Shown here piece by piece: positions 45,972 to 54,832 of a DNA stretch of 64,000 bases. The notes under the pieces are model-generated. The model was not told the origin of the DNA, did not search any database, and saw only the letters and a list, made by a program, of their open reading frames with translations. The stretch comes from CAZYFH01 sp964646815 (GTDB lineage Bacteria > Acidobacteriota > Vicinamibacteria > Vicinamibacterales > UBA8438): assembly GCA_964646815.1 (NCBI GenBank), contig CAZYFH010000016.1:10684-74683 (forward strand), written 5' to 3'. How positions within the stretch are numbered: the stretch's first letter is position 1; each line of letters starts with the position of its first letter. Made by a program: the position numbers and the translations under genes.

Positions 45972-46727
45972 TCAGCGCCGGCTCTGAAGCCTGCGCAGGG
46001 AGAAGAACGACTCGTCGATGTCGACGTCGAACGCCATCTCACCGTAGCGCATCGTCGTGCGCTCATCCGGCTTGTCGGCAGGCCGCATGTTCATCAGCCT
46101 CGGCATCATGCGGCCGCCGATGTTCTCGTACTCGCTGAACTGCATCGAGCGGGCCAACTCGCCGTCCTCGTCGTAGTAGAGGACGCTGGCGGGAAGCGTG
46201 TCCGCTTGGCGAACGGTGTATTCGATACGTCCCCAGACAACGGCTGCATCGAACTTGGGCGTCAGCGTGATCTCCCACACGCGCGCGCTGTCGCGTTCGC
46301 CGTCGAACGTCAGCTCGATGTCGTAGTCGTCGACCAGCCGGCTTTCCTGAATGAGATCGTCGTTCGTGAAATGCGAGCCCATCCAGGAGCCGCCCATCAT
46401 CGCTGCGGGCAGCTTGATGGTCCGGTCGACCTTGGGGAGGTAGTTCCAGATGTCATCGTCCGCCATCAGCGTCGCGGTGCCAGCCTCCTTAGCGGGCGCG
46501 AGAATCCGGATCAGCGAATGGTCCTCGCCGAGTGACCACGACTCGATCGTCATCTCGCGCGACCAGTGTTCGGTCACCACCTCCATCGTCGCGGTGCCAT
46601 GACTTGATTCGCCGCGATACATGTCCTGGACCCGGTTGATGATTTCGAGTGGATCCGGCTGCGCCTGCGCCGAGCCGGCCGTCGCCAGGCATACGAGCGC
46701 GGCGAGCAAAGCGACCTTGCCCGTCAT
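45972..46727 (-). CDS. LolA-like outer-membrane lipoprotein-sorting protein
   Basis: A 251-aa protein from ATG at 46727 (MTGKVALLAALVCLATAGSA signal peptide), which overlaps the TetR stop codon as ATGA; the ATG at 46745 would add residues before the signal. The mature part is the LolA-like fold (EIINRVQDMYRGESSHGTAT; MTIESWSLGEDHSLIRILAP; YLPKVDRTIKLPAAMMGGSW; SRLVDDYDIELTF). In operons of this type it precedes the FtsX permeases and probably carries a lipoprotein or lipid between transporter and outer membrane. Confidence 0.92.
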   Translation of the reverse strand: MTGKVALLAALVCLATAGSAQAQPDPLEIINRVQDMYRGESSHGTATMEVVTEHWSREMTIESWSLGEDHSLIRILAPAKEAGTATLMADDDIWNYLPKVDRTIKLPAAMMGGSWMGSHFTNDDLIQESRLVDDYDIELTFDGERDSARVWEITLTPKFDAAVVWGRIEYTVRQADTLPASVLYYDEDGELARSMQFSEYENIGGRMMPRLMNMRPADKPDERTTMRYGEMAFDVDIDESFFSLRRLQSRR

Positions 46728-47488
46728 ACAACTGCACCAAGCCATCGTTGTTCCCCTTGTGTTTCGTGGTCACCGCCAGGAGCGGTTTCGTGTCGTGGCA
46801 AGTCAAACCACTCCCGCAATTCGGCCGCGTCGATCAGCACCAGCGACCCGATGGGCGCTCCCAACACGCGCTCGAGCGCATCGGCATAGGCGGCGACGGT
46901 ATGCGTCATTAACGCCATATCGGTCACGCTGGTCCTGGTCCGTGACTCGAGTATAAGACTGGCCATCGTGTCGTCGAGTTCGCGAAGGAGCGTAACAATC
47001 ATCCGGCCCGCCTGGTCGGCGTAGCGCGTCGTGAACACGCCCTCCTTGATGCCCTGGCGGACGATCGTCACGAGCAGCGGCGCGATGCGCGCGGCCACCC
47101 CCGCGTACATCTTCTGACGGACGATAGCGTTATCGTCCGACTGCCACACGGGTAACATCCCGAGCAGGAGCCGCTTGTTGTCCGTCTTGATCTGCAGGCC
47201 CACCAAGAAGAACCGCTGCAGCTTGTCCAGAGCGTGCAGGTCGGGATCGGCCGCGCAGCGAGCGAGGTGCGTCCCAACAGCATCAGTAATGCGATCGATG
47301 ATCCCTTCGAGCAGCATTTGTTTCGACTCGAAGTAGTGGTAGAGCGCGCCCTTGGATGTCCCGAGCTCGTTCAGGACATCCTGGACCGTCATCTGTTCAT
47401 AGCCCTTGCCCTCGATCAGGGACTGGGCCACATTCAGGAACTCCTCGCGCCTCTTGGCGTGTGCCGCCTGGTCAATCGTTCGTGGCAT
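46724..47488 (-). CDS. TetR/AcrR-family transcriptional regulator
   Basis: A 254-aa protein from ATG at 47488 (MPRTIDQAAHAKRREEFLNV); a start at 47638 would overlap the operator and the cupin gene. The HTH is at about 30-60 (MTVQDVLNELGTSKGALYHY, then FESKQMLLEGII). The C-terminal ligand-binding part is helical. First gene of the LolA-like/ABC operon and coupled to it by ATGA. An inverted repeat lies 11 bp before the start codon, so autorepression is likely. Confidence 0.93.
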   Translation of the reverse strand: MPRTIDQAAHAKRREEFLNVAQSLIEGKGYEQMTVQDVLNELGTSKGALYHYFESKQMLLEGIIDRITDAVGTHLARCAADPDLHALDKLQRFFLVGLQIKTDNKRLLLGMLPVWQSDDNAIVRQKMYAGVAARIAPLLVTIVRQGIKEGVFTTRYADQAGRMIVTLLRELDDTMASLILESRTRTSVTDMALMTHTVAAYADALERVLGAPIGSLVLIDAAELREWFDLPRHETAPGGDHETQGEQRWLGAVV

Positions 47489-47498
47489 GCCGCTTCTC

Positions 47499-47525
47499 AA
47501 TAAATAGACCGACCGCCTGTTTATT
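47499..47525. promoter_or_regulatory. candidate TetR operator
   Basis: ATAAATAGAC (47500-47509) and GCCTGTTTAT (47515-47524) are inverted arms matching at 8 of 10 positions around a 5-bp spacer CGACC. One base on each side extends the symmetry. It lies just upstream of the TetR start, in an AT-rich patch unlike the surroundings, and could also affect the divergent cupin gene at 47637. Confidence 0.6.
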
Positions 47526-47636
47526 ATTAACAGGGGGGTAAGAACGACGTCAAGGACGCCCGACCCAGGCCCGCGAGGGGCAAAAGGCGCCGTCGAACCT
47601 GTACGGGGCCCTGAGTCGCCTGCTAGCATCACCGGC

Positions 47637-47963
47637 ATGGATCACCCGACCCCGATCGACCCCAGAGACCACGCCGCCTATTCGCCCGACAAGATGGGCA
47701 AGAGCACGATCTATCGCTCCGATCGGGTGATGGTCGGGCTCAACGCGTTCGAGCCGGGACAGGAGCACGCGTTGCACGCCCATCACGAGATGGACAAGCT
47801 CTATCAGGTCATCGAGGGCGAAGGGCTCTTCCTGCTCGAAGACACGAGCGTGCCGATGCAAGCGGGCGTCTTGCTGGTCGCCCCTTCCGGAGCGCCGCAC
47901 GGCATCCGGAACACCGGCACCGGACGGCTACTCGTGCTGGCGATTCTCGCGCCGGCGCCATAG
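47637..47963 (+). CDS. cupin-domain protein
   Basis: A 108-aa single-domain cupin. Metal-ligand motif 1 is in EHALHAHHEMDKLYQVIEGE and motif 2 in GAPHGIRNTG; His/Glu ligands are present. No signal peptide. Divergent from the TetR gene and 33 bp upstream of the selenoprotein gene on the same strand, so co-transcription with it is possible. Function unknown. Confidence 0.9.
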   Translation: MDHPTPIDPRDHAAYSPDKMGKSTIYRSDRVMVGLNAFEPGQEHALHAHHEMDKLYQVIEGEGLFLLEDTSVPMQAGVLLVAPSGAPHGIRNTGTGRLLVLAILAPAP

Positions 47964-47996
47964 AGCCGTGAGCCCCGCCGTGCTAGGATTCGCAAT

Positions 47997-49139
47997 ATGA
48001 GGCCCATCTTACTGGCCATATGTGTCACGGTGACCATCATGATGCTCGGGGCAACAATCGAAGCGCAAGAACGCGATCCGATTGACGTCTCGGCGCTCGG
48101 TCCGCAGATCGGCGAGCGCGTGCCCGACTTCAGCCTCCCGGATCAGCACGGCAGGATCCAGACGCTCGAGTCGATCATGGGTGAGAACGGCGCGATGATC
48201 CTGTTTCACCGCTCGGCCGACTGGTGACCGTACTGCAAAGCGCAGCTCGTGGAGCTGCAAGACCGGTTTGACGAGCTCGAGGCGCAGGGCCTTGGTGCGG
48301 TCGCCATCAGCTACGACCGCGAGGAAGTCCTAGCCGCGTTCGCGGAGCGGAAGGGCATCGCGACGCTCCCGCTACTCTCTGACGACGACTCAGCGGTCAT
48401 CAGGGCATTCGGCATCTACAACACCGTGGCCGAGGAAGGCGTCGGGCCGCGCGCGGACGATCCGGACGTCAAGGCCGACGTGGCACAGTACGTCTCGGTC
48501 TTTGGCGCCAACCCGATGATCGTCGGCACCCCCTATCCGGGCACGTTCATCGTCGACCGTGAAGGGCGCGTCACGTCGCGCTTCTTCGAGGAGTTCTATC
48601 GCGAGCGCAACACCGCAGCGAACATCATGCTCAAGCTTGGCACGCCGGTGTCGCCGATCGCCGGCACCCAGGGCGAGACATCGCATCTCGCCATCAACGC
48701 GTACCAGAGCAACCCGGACATCACGGTCGGCACCCGCTTCCACCTCGGCCTCGAAATCACACCGATGGCGGGCATGCACGTGTACGCGCCCGGGGCACAC
48801 GAACTCGGATACCGCGTGATTCGACTCGAGCTGGACACGCCTGATTTCATCCGTCTGCTGCCGCTCCAGTACCCGGCATCCGACATCTACCACTTCGAGC
48901 CGCTCGACGAGCGGGTACCCGTGTACCAGGACCGGTTCACGCTGGTGCAGGAAGTCGTTGTCGCGGCGTCTCCCGAGGCCGCGGAGGCGCTGGCCAACCT
49001 CGACGCGCTGACGCTGACCGGCCGGCTCGACTATCAGGCGTGCGACGACCGGGTCTGCTTCGATCCGGCCTCGGTCCCGCTCACGTGGACGTTGACCGTG
49101 GAGCCACTCGACCGCCAGCGCGCAAGCCAGCCACGCTAG
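47997..49139 (+). CDS. redoxin-DsbD-alpha selenoprotein (UGA = Sec77)
   Basis: Read through the in-frame TGA at 48225, this is a 380-aa protein. The signal peptide (about 1-23, ending EAQER) is followed by a peroxiredoxin/redoxin domain (IGERVPDFSLPDQHGRIQTL). The redox site reads SADW-Sec-PYC-KAQLVELQ, that is UxxC where relatives have CxxC. After GAVAISYDREEVLAAFAER and LPLLSDDDSAVIRAFGIYN the redoxin domain ends near 215. A DsbD-alpha-like domain (about 225-375) has YQACDDRVCF, the paired cysteines of that domain. UGA, not a nonsense mutation, is supported by intact downstream coding and a hairpin behind it. Likely a periplasmic thiol-redox enzyme. Confidence 0.9.
48225..48258 (+). promoter_or_regulatory. 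UGA codon and bacterial SECIS-like hairpin
   Basis: TGA at 48225-48227 is followed, 21 nt before its apical loop, by a perfect stem GCAGCTC (48242-48248) / GAGCTGC (48252-48258) with loop GTG. The first loop base is G, and the spacing, stem length and G fit the known bacterial SECIS rules (loop 16-37 nt after UGA). SelB would bind here to insert Sec77. Confidence 0.75.
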
Positions 49140-49276
49140 GCTGCTCATGGGCCTGATTCCCGGAGTCGTCTGGGAAGCCACCCATGTGGCAGGCGTCGGC
49201 CCCTCGTCGCCGGCGCTGCGTCTGCACCGCGGAGCCACGGCACGGCCGCCCCTCGTTAAATCCGGAGGACTTCCAC

Positions 49277-51904
49277 ATGCCACGCTGGCTGACGCTCGTC
49301 GGGTTCATTGGACTGCTCGTCCTCGTGGCGGCACCCGGAGCAGCCCAACGGCTGCAACAGCCACCGGAACCCGATGACCAATCCGAGGCGAAGCAGGACG
49401 AGGAGACAGATCCCGCAGAGAGCCCGGGCGAGGACGAGTCACCCATCAAGCCCTATGCGGAGGTGATCACCGACGAGGCGGTCTCCGACGACGGGGTCTT
49501 CACGGTCCACCGCGTCAAGGAAAAGGTCTTCTACGAGATCCCGGTGGCCGAGCTCGACGTCGAGTTCCTTTGGGTGAGTCAGATCGCGCGCACGACCGCA
49601 GGTGTCGGTTTCGGCGGGCTACCGCTCGGCAACCGCGTGGTCCGCTGGCAACGCCGGGGGGATCGCATGCTACTGCGGAGCGTGTCATATCAGATCGTGG
49701 CCGACCCGGAGCGCCCGATCGCGCAGGCGGTCGCCGCGGCCAACAACGACGCGATTCTCAAGGTGTTCGACATCGAGGCGGTCGGTGACGGCGGCGCACC
49801 CGTTGTCGACGTCACGTCGCTTTTCACGACCGAGGTGCCCGAGTTCAGCGCGCGCACGCAGTTGTCGGCGAGCGGCTTCGACCGACGACGGTCCTTCGTC
49901 GACTCGGTGCTCGCCTTCCCACGCAACGTCGAGGTCGAGGCGACGCACACGTATACCGCGCCGCTGCCCAGTCCGAGCGCGAGCCGAGCCCCGTCTATGC
50001 CGCGCCGGCGCGGCATGCGTCCCGGTAGCGCGAGCATCGTCGTCCACTACAGCATGGTCAAGCTGCCCGAAGAACCGATGCGTCCGAGGCTGTTCGACGA
50101 ACGGGTTGGCTATTTCTCGGTCCGACAGCGCGACTATGGCCGCGACGAGCATCGCTCAACGGAGCGTCGCTATGTCACTCGGTGGCGCCTCGAGAAGCAG
50201 GACCCGTCAGCCGAGCTGTCGGACCCGGTCACGCCGATCGTGTACTGGATCGACGCCGCGACGCCCGCTAAGTGGGTCCCCTATCTGAAGGCGGGGGTCG
50301 AAAGTTGGCAGGAGGCCTTCGAGGAGGCGGGGTTCAGCAACGCCATCCTCGCCCGCGAGGCACCCACGCCAGCGGAGGACCCGGAGTTCAGCCCGGAGGA
50401 CGCGCGCTATTCCGTGATCCGGTGGCTCCCCTCGTCAGTGGAAAACGCGTACGGCCCGCACATCCACGACCCGCGCACCGGCGAAATTCTCGAATCCGAC
50501 ATCCAGTTCCACCACAACGTCATGAACCTGGTGCGCAACTGGTACTTCGTGCAGGCCAGTCCGCTCGATCCGCGAGCACGCACCTTGCCCCTGCCGGACG
50601 AGCTAATGGGCGATCTGCTGCAATACGTCGCGGCGCACGAGGTGGGGCACACGCTCGGATTCCAGCACAACATGAAGGCAAGCTCGATGTACCCCGTCGA
50701 CAACGTGCGCAACCCGCGTTGGGTCGAGACGATGGGCCACACACCGACGCTGATGGACTACGCACGCTTCAACTACGTCGCGCAGCCGGAGGACGGAATC
50801 GAGCCCGCGGATCTCATTCCAAGAATCGGTCCCTACGACCGGTGGGCAACGATGTGGGGGTACACGCCGATCGCGAATGCCGCGACGCCGGATGACGAAC
50901 TGGCGCAGCTCGACGAATGGGCGCGCGCGCAGGATGACACCCCCTGGTACCGATTCACGACCGCCGACTCACGCGGTGCCGACCCGGGTGAGTTAACCGA
51001 GGCGGTCGGCGACGCCGACGCGGTCGAGGCAACCGCCCTGGGACTGAAGAACCTAGAGCGGGTCGCCGATCGGCTCCTGGCCGCCACGTCGGAGGCGGGT
51101 CAGCCGTACGATCAGCTCGATGAGCTCTATGGCCGCCTGGTCGGCCAATGGGCTACCGAGATGAACCACGTCGCGGCGGTCGTGGGTGGTGTCGACTCAC
51201 AGCAGAAGCACGGCGGGCAGAACGGCGTGCGTTTTGTCATGATCGACAAGGCGCGGCAGGCGGAGGCGGTGGCGTTTCTCAACGCACACGCGTTCCAGAC
51301 ACCGGCGTTCCTCATTGACCCAGACGTGTTGCGCCGCATCGAGGCGACGGGCGTGCTCGAACGGATCGCGTCAGCGCAGGGGCGCGTGCTTGGCAGTCTG
51401 CTCAGCTCGTCGCGTATGGCTCGGCTCGTCGAACAACAGGCGCTCGACGGCGAGGCTGCCTATGCGCCGACTGAGTTCCTCGCGAGCCTGCGGCAGGGTA
51501 TCTGGCGCGAGCTAAGCGCCGGAACGGTGACGATCGACGCCTATCGGCGCAACCTCCAGCGGCTCCATCTGTCGACGATGAATCGCAAGCTGACCAGGCA
51601 GGGGCGGGGCGACGAGCGGGCGTTCATCCGCGGCGAGCTGCGCTCGATCGACGGCATGCTCGACGGCGCATTGGCGCGGACGGGCGACCGAGAGACGGAG
51701 CTGCACCTGGAAGATGCGCGCGACCAGATCGCCCGCGCGCTCGACCCGAGGTTCGTCGCCGCGGCGTCGCGCGCCGGCATCGTGGGGCTCGCGGAGCGGA
51801 TCGGGCCTCCGGATCCGTCGGACTCGCGGGCACTGCTCGATTGCTGGATTGACTACTCAATCGCGCGTGTACCGGAATTCGCGTCGAACTGGTGGGATCG
51901 GTGA
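49277..51904 (+). CDS. zinc-dependent metalloprotease with DUF5117-like N-terminus
   Basis: An 875-aa protein from ATG at 49277 after GGAGG (MPRWLTLVGFIGLLVLVAAP signal peptide). A DUF5117-type domain (VEFLWVSQIARTTAGVGFGG; NRVVRWQRRGDRMLLRSVSY) is followed by the catalytic region. The zinc motif HEVGH (454-458) is part of YVAAHEVGHTLGFQHNMKAS, with the third His further along. IDAATPAKWVPYLKAGVESW and NAYGPHIHDPRTGEILESDI precede it. The C-terminal region matches the DUF4953 part of this family. Secreted peptidase of broad occurrence in Acidobacteriota and Bacteroidota; substrates unknown. Confidence 0.95.
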   Translation: MPRWLTLVGFIGLLVLVAAPGAAQRLQQPPEPDDQSEAKQDEETDPAESPGEDESPIKPYAEVITDEAVSDDGVFTVHRVKEKVFYEIPVAELDVEFLWVSQIARTTAGVGFGGLPLGNRVVRWQRRGDRMLLRSVSYQIVADPERPIAQAVAAANNDAILKVFDIEAVGDGGAPVVDVTSLFTTEVPEFSARTQLSASGFDRRRSFVDSVLAFPRNVEVEATHTYTAPLPSPSASRAPSMPRRRGMRPGSASIVVHYSMVKLPEEPMRPRLFDERVGYFSVRQRDYGRDEHRSTERRYVTRWRLEKQDPSAELSDPVTPIVYWIDAATPAKWVPYLKAGVESWQEAFEEAGFSNAILAREAPTPAEDPEFSPEDARYSVIRWLPSSVENAYGPHIHDPRTGEILESDIQFHHNVMNLVRNWYFVQASPLDPRARTLPLPDELMGDLLQYVAAHEVGHTLGFQHNMKASSMYPVDNVRNPRWVETMGHTPTLMDYARFNYVAQPEDGIEPADLIPRIGPYDRWATMWGYTPIANAATPDDELAQLDEWARAQDDTPWYRFTTADSRGADPGELTEAVGDADAVEATALGLKNLERVADRLLAATSEAGQPYDQLDELYGRLVGQWATEMNHVAAVVGGVDSQQKHGGQNGVRFVMIDKARQAEAVAFLNAHAFQTPAFLIDPDVLRRIEATGVLERIASAQGRVLGSLLSSSRMARLVEQQALDGEAAYAPTEFLASLRQGIWRELSAGTVTIDAYRRNLQRLHLSTMNRKLTRQGRGDERAFIRGELRSIDGMLDGALARTGDRETELHLEDARDQIARALDPRFVAAASRAGIVGLAERIGPPDPSDSRALLDCWIDYSIARVPEFASNWWDR

Positions 51905-51915
51905 AGGAGGATCTG

Positions 51916-53958
51916 ATGACTCGCACAGCATCCGCACTCGCAACAATGCTGCTGTTCACGATGGGGACGGCCTCCGCCGAGGTCATCCGCATTCACGTGG
52001 ACACGCGCGTGGACATCGCCGGCGGCCAGGCATACGGCCTCGCAGGACCCTACGAAGGACTGTCGGGGACGATCTTCTTCGAGGTGGACCCGACGAATCG
52101 GGTCAATCAGATCATCACCGACATCAACGTAGCGCCCAGGAACCAGAACGGGAGGGTCGAGTTCCGCTCGGACTTCTACCTCATCAAACCGAAGGACATC
52201 GAGCGAGGCAACGGCACCATCCTCTACGAGGTCTCCAATCGTGGCGGCAAGGGCATGCTCGGCTATTTCAACAACGCCGCCGGCAGCCGAGCGCCGCAGA
52301 CCGCCGAAGAAATGGGCGACGGCTTTCTCCTGCGGAACGGCTTCTCTTTGCTCTGGCTCGGGTGGCAGTTCGATGTGCCACTGCAAGGTGGACGGATGCG
52401 CGTCTACACGCCGATCGCCACCGACGGCGGCAACCCGATCTCCGGCCTCGTGCGCAGCGAGGTCGTCGTGACCGAACGCGTCTACGACCGCTCGCTCGCC
52501 GACCGCAATCACATCGCGTATCCCGTCGCCGACCCAAACGATCCCGCGAACGTCATGACCGTTCGGGACGGCGTCGACCAAGCGCGGCGCGTCGTGCCGC
52601 GGAGTCAGTGGCAGTTCGCCCGCCGCGAGGAGAACGGGACGATCATCGACGACGCGACCCGTGTCTACCTCGAGGACGGCTTCGAACCGCACAAGCTCTA
52701 CGACATCGTTTACGTCGCGAAGGACCCGGCGCTGGTCGGACTCGGACCCGCTGCCGTGCGCGACCTGATTTCGAGGATGAAATACGGCAACTCGCCGGAG
52801 TTGGCGCTCCCCGCCGGCGCCATCGAGCATGCCGTCGCCTGGGGTGTATCGCAGAGCGGGCGTTTTCTCCGGACGTTTCTCTATCACGGTTTCAACCGGG
52901 ACGAGGTGGATCGCCGGGCGTTTGACGGCGTGATGGCACACGTGGCGGGCGGGGGGCGGGGCAGCTTCAACCACCGCTTCGCGCAGCCCTCGCGCGACGG
53001 GCATCCGTTTCTCAACAAGCTGTACCCGAGCGACATCTTTCCCTTCGCTGACGTCGTGCAAAGCGACCCAGTGACAGACATGCGTGACGGCCTGCTGGCC
53101 GGCATCCAGCCGCAGCACATGCCGAAAGTCTTCTACACGAACTCGTCATACGAGTACTGGGGACGGGCAGCCTCGCTCATCCACACGACCCTCGACGGGT
53201 CAGCGGACGCCCCGCTGATGGACAACGTGCGGATCTACTCGTTCGCTGGTGGCCAGCACGGCCCGGGGCGCTTTCCGCCACGCCACACGAGCGGGCAGCA
53301 GTTGAGCAACCCGAACGACTATTCCTGGTTCCTCCGGAGCCTGCTGCTAGCGATGGACAACTGGGTCGACGATGACGTGGCTCCGCCCGCGAGCGTATAT
53401 CCCCGCGTCGCCGACGGTGACCTCGTCATGCCGGACGATCTCCGCTTCCCCGACCTCCCCGACGTCGGCCAGCCGGCCGAGCCGCACCTCGCGTACCGGG
53501 CGGTCTACGGACCGGAGTTCAGGACGCGGGGCATCGTCGCGGTGCAGCCGCCAGAGGTGATCTCCGCGTTTCCGGTAATGGTGCCGAAGGTTGACGGCGA
53601 CGGGAACGAGACCGCGGGTCTGATGATGCCGGAGGTCGCGGTGCCGCTCGCCACCTACACCGGCTGGAACCTGTTCCGTGCTGAGAGCGGGCCAACGGAC
53701 GTCTTGTCGAGCATGCAAGGCTCGTATATTCCGTTCCCGCGCACGCGCGCCGACAGGGATCGGACGGGTGACCCGCGGCCCTCGATTGAGGATCGATACC
53801 CCAGCCGGGCGGCGTATCTGGGTCACGTGTCGGCCGCCGCGCTCGCGCTTGTCGACGACGGCTACCTGTTGGCCGAAGATCTCTCGCCGATCCTCACGCA
53901 GGCGGGACGCCACTGGGATTACCTGATGGAAGAGGACAGTAGTCAGAACCAACCGTAA
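51916..53958 (+). CDS. alpha/beta hydrolase domain-containing secreted protein
   Basis: A 680-aa protein from ATG at 51916 after AAGGAGGATCTG; signal peptide MTRTASALATMLLFTMGTAS. The N-terminal beta-rich part (IRIHVDTRVDIAGGQAYGLA; GTIFFEVDPTNRVNQIITDI; YEVSNRGGKGMLGYFNNA) and the hydrolase part with the nucleophile-elbow-like GVSQSGRFLRTFLYHGFN match the alpha/beta hydrolase family common in Acidobacteriota. It starts 11 bp after the metalloprotease and may be co-transcribed with it. Activity not determined. Confidence 0.9.
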   Translation: MTRTASALATMLLFTMGTASAEVIRIHVDTRVDIAGGQAYGLAGPYEGLSGTIFFEVDPTNRVNQIITDINVAPRNQNGRVEFRSDFYLIKPKDIERGNGTILYEVSNRGGKGMLGYFNNAAGSRAPQTAEEMGDGFLLRNGFSLLWLGWQFDVPLQGGRMRVYTPIATDGGNPISGLVRSEVVVTERVYDRSLADRNHIAYPVADPNDPANVMTVRDGVDQARRVVPRSQWQFARREENGTIIDDATRVYLEDGFEPHKLYDIVYVAKDPALVGLGPAAVRDLISRMKYGNSPELALPAGAIEHAVAWGVSQSGRFLRTFLYHGFNRDEVDRRAFDGVMAHVAGGGRGSFNHRFAQPSRDGHPFLNKLYPSDIFPFADVVQSDPVTDMRDGLLAGIQPQHMPKVFYTNSSYEYWGRAASLIHTTLDGSADAPLMDNVRIYSFAGGQHGPGRFPPRHTSGQQLSNPNDYSWFLRSLLLAMDNWVDDDVAPPASVYPRVADGDLVMPDDLRFPDLPDVGQPAEPHLAYRAVYGPEFRTRGIVAVQPPEVISAFPVMVPKVDGDGNETAGLMMPEVAVPLATYTGWNLFRAESGPTDVLSSMQGSYIPFPRTRADRDRTGDPRPSIEDRYPSRAAYLGHVSAAALALVDDGYLLAEDLSPILTQAGRHWDYLMEEDSSQNQP

Positions 53959-53990
53959 CTCCCGGCGTCCGGTTATGTTGCTTGCGTAGG

Positions 53991-54027
53991 GCAGGCTGGC
54001 CTGCTCGGTGCACGGCTGAAGCCGTGC
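53991..54027. repeat. tandem REP-like hairpins
   Basis: GCAGGC-TG-GCCTGC (53991-54004) is followed by GCACGGCT-GA-AGCCGTGC (54010-54027). Both are perfect stems with two-base loops. They lie between the hydrolase gene (ends 53958) and the methyltransferase-like gene (starts 54103). The second has the same GA loop as the hairpin at 33407-33432. Confidence 0.65.
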
Positions 54028-54102
54028 GCCACGGCGATGCGTGTCGCGAGGTTGCGGCCTCTACCTCTCCGGTTGCCGCGTGGTGGCGGTTACGAGCGAA
54101 CG

Positions 54103-54717
54103 GTGGCTGACGATCAGACGTTCCGCATCATCCTCGCGCTCGGGATGGCCGTGTTCGTGCCGGTCGGCCTCTATCACCGAATACATTCACAAGCCACCCG
54201 TGAGCCGCTGGACCGCCGGCAGGAGGGGCTCTTCATCCTCTTTACGCTCCGCCCGTTTGGGCTAGCGGCGATGGGCGGCATGGTGTTGTTCATCGTGAAC
54301 CCCGCATGGATGGCTTGGTCCTCGGTGCCGCTGCCGGTCTCGCTGCGCTGGGTCGGGGTGGCGATCGGCGTACCGACGCTTGTCCTTGGGATCTTGACGT
54401 TCCGCTCGATTGGCACGAACATCACCGACACCGTCGTCACCAGGCGGGAGCATACGCTGGTCACGACCGACCCGTATCGGTTCGTCCGCCACCCTTTCTA
54501 TACGACGAGCTTCTGCGGTTTTCTCGCGAATGCACTCACAACGGCCAATTGGTTCCTCGCGCTGACCGGAGCGATCGCGCTGCCGCTCATCGTCATTCGA
54601 ACCGCGACCGAAGAGGCGCACCTGGTTAAGCGCTTCGGCGATGACTACCAACGGCACATGGAGCGGACCGGCCGATTCTTTCCGCGACTCGGGTCGTTAC
54701 AGGCGACCCGCACGTAG
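54103..54717 (+). CDS. isoprenylcysteine carboxylmethyltransferase-like membrane protein
   Basis: A 204-aa protein from the GTG at 54103 (VADDQTFRIILALGMAVFVP); a longer in-frame ATG at 54037 is possible but would begin next to the hairpin pair. Three or four TM helices (FRIILALGMAVFVPVGLY; FGLAAMGGMVLFIVNPAWM; WVGVAIGVPTLVLGILTF; NWFLALTGAIALPLIVI). The conserved signature TTDPYRFVRHPFYTTSFCGF followed by FGDDYQRHMERTGRFFP is the ICMT/PEMT-type SAM-binding end. Likely methylates a lipid or prenyl acceptor in the inner membrane. Confidence 0.85.
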   Translation: MADDQTFRIILALGMAVFVPVGLYHRIHSQATREPLDRRQEGLFILFTLRPFGLAAMGGMVLFIVNPAWMAWSSVPLPVSLRWVGVAIGVPTLVLGILTFRSIGTNITDTVVTRREHTLVTTDPYRFVRHPFYTTSFCGFLANALTTANWFLALTGAIALPLIVIRTATEEAHLVKRFGDDYQRHMERTGRFFPRLGSLQATRT

Positions 54718-54832
54718 TAGCGCGGGTCTTCCAGCCCCGCCGACCCGGCGATCCTCAAGACCGCCATCACGGACTCGGGCTCCGGGAGCTGACGCACGAT
54801 GCCAGAGCCACGGGCAAGTTGAGGAGTACTGC

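Noticed and set aside
51853..53118. Minus-strand frame of 421 codons
   Set aside because: Antisense to the alpha/beta hydrolase gene; no homology and atypical composition.
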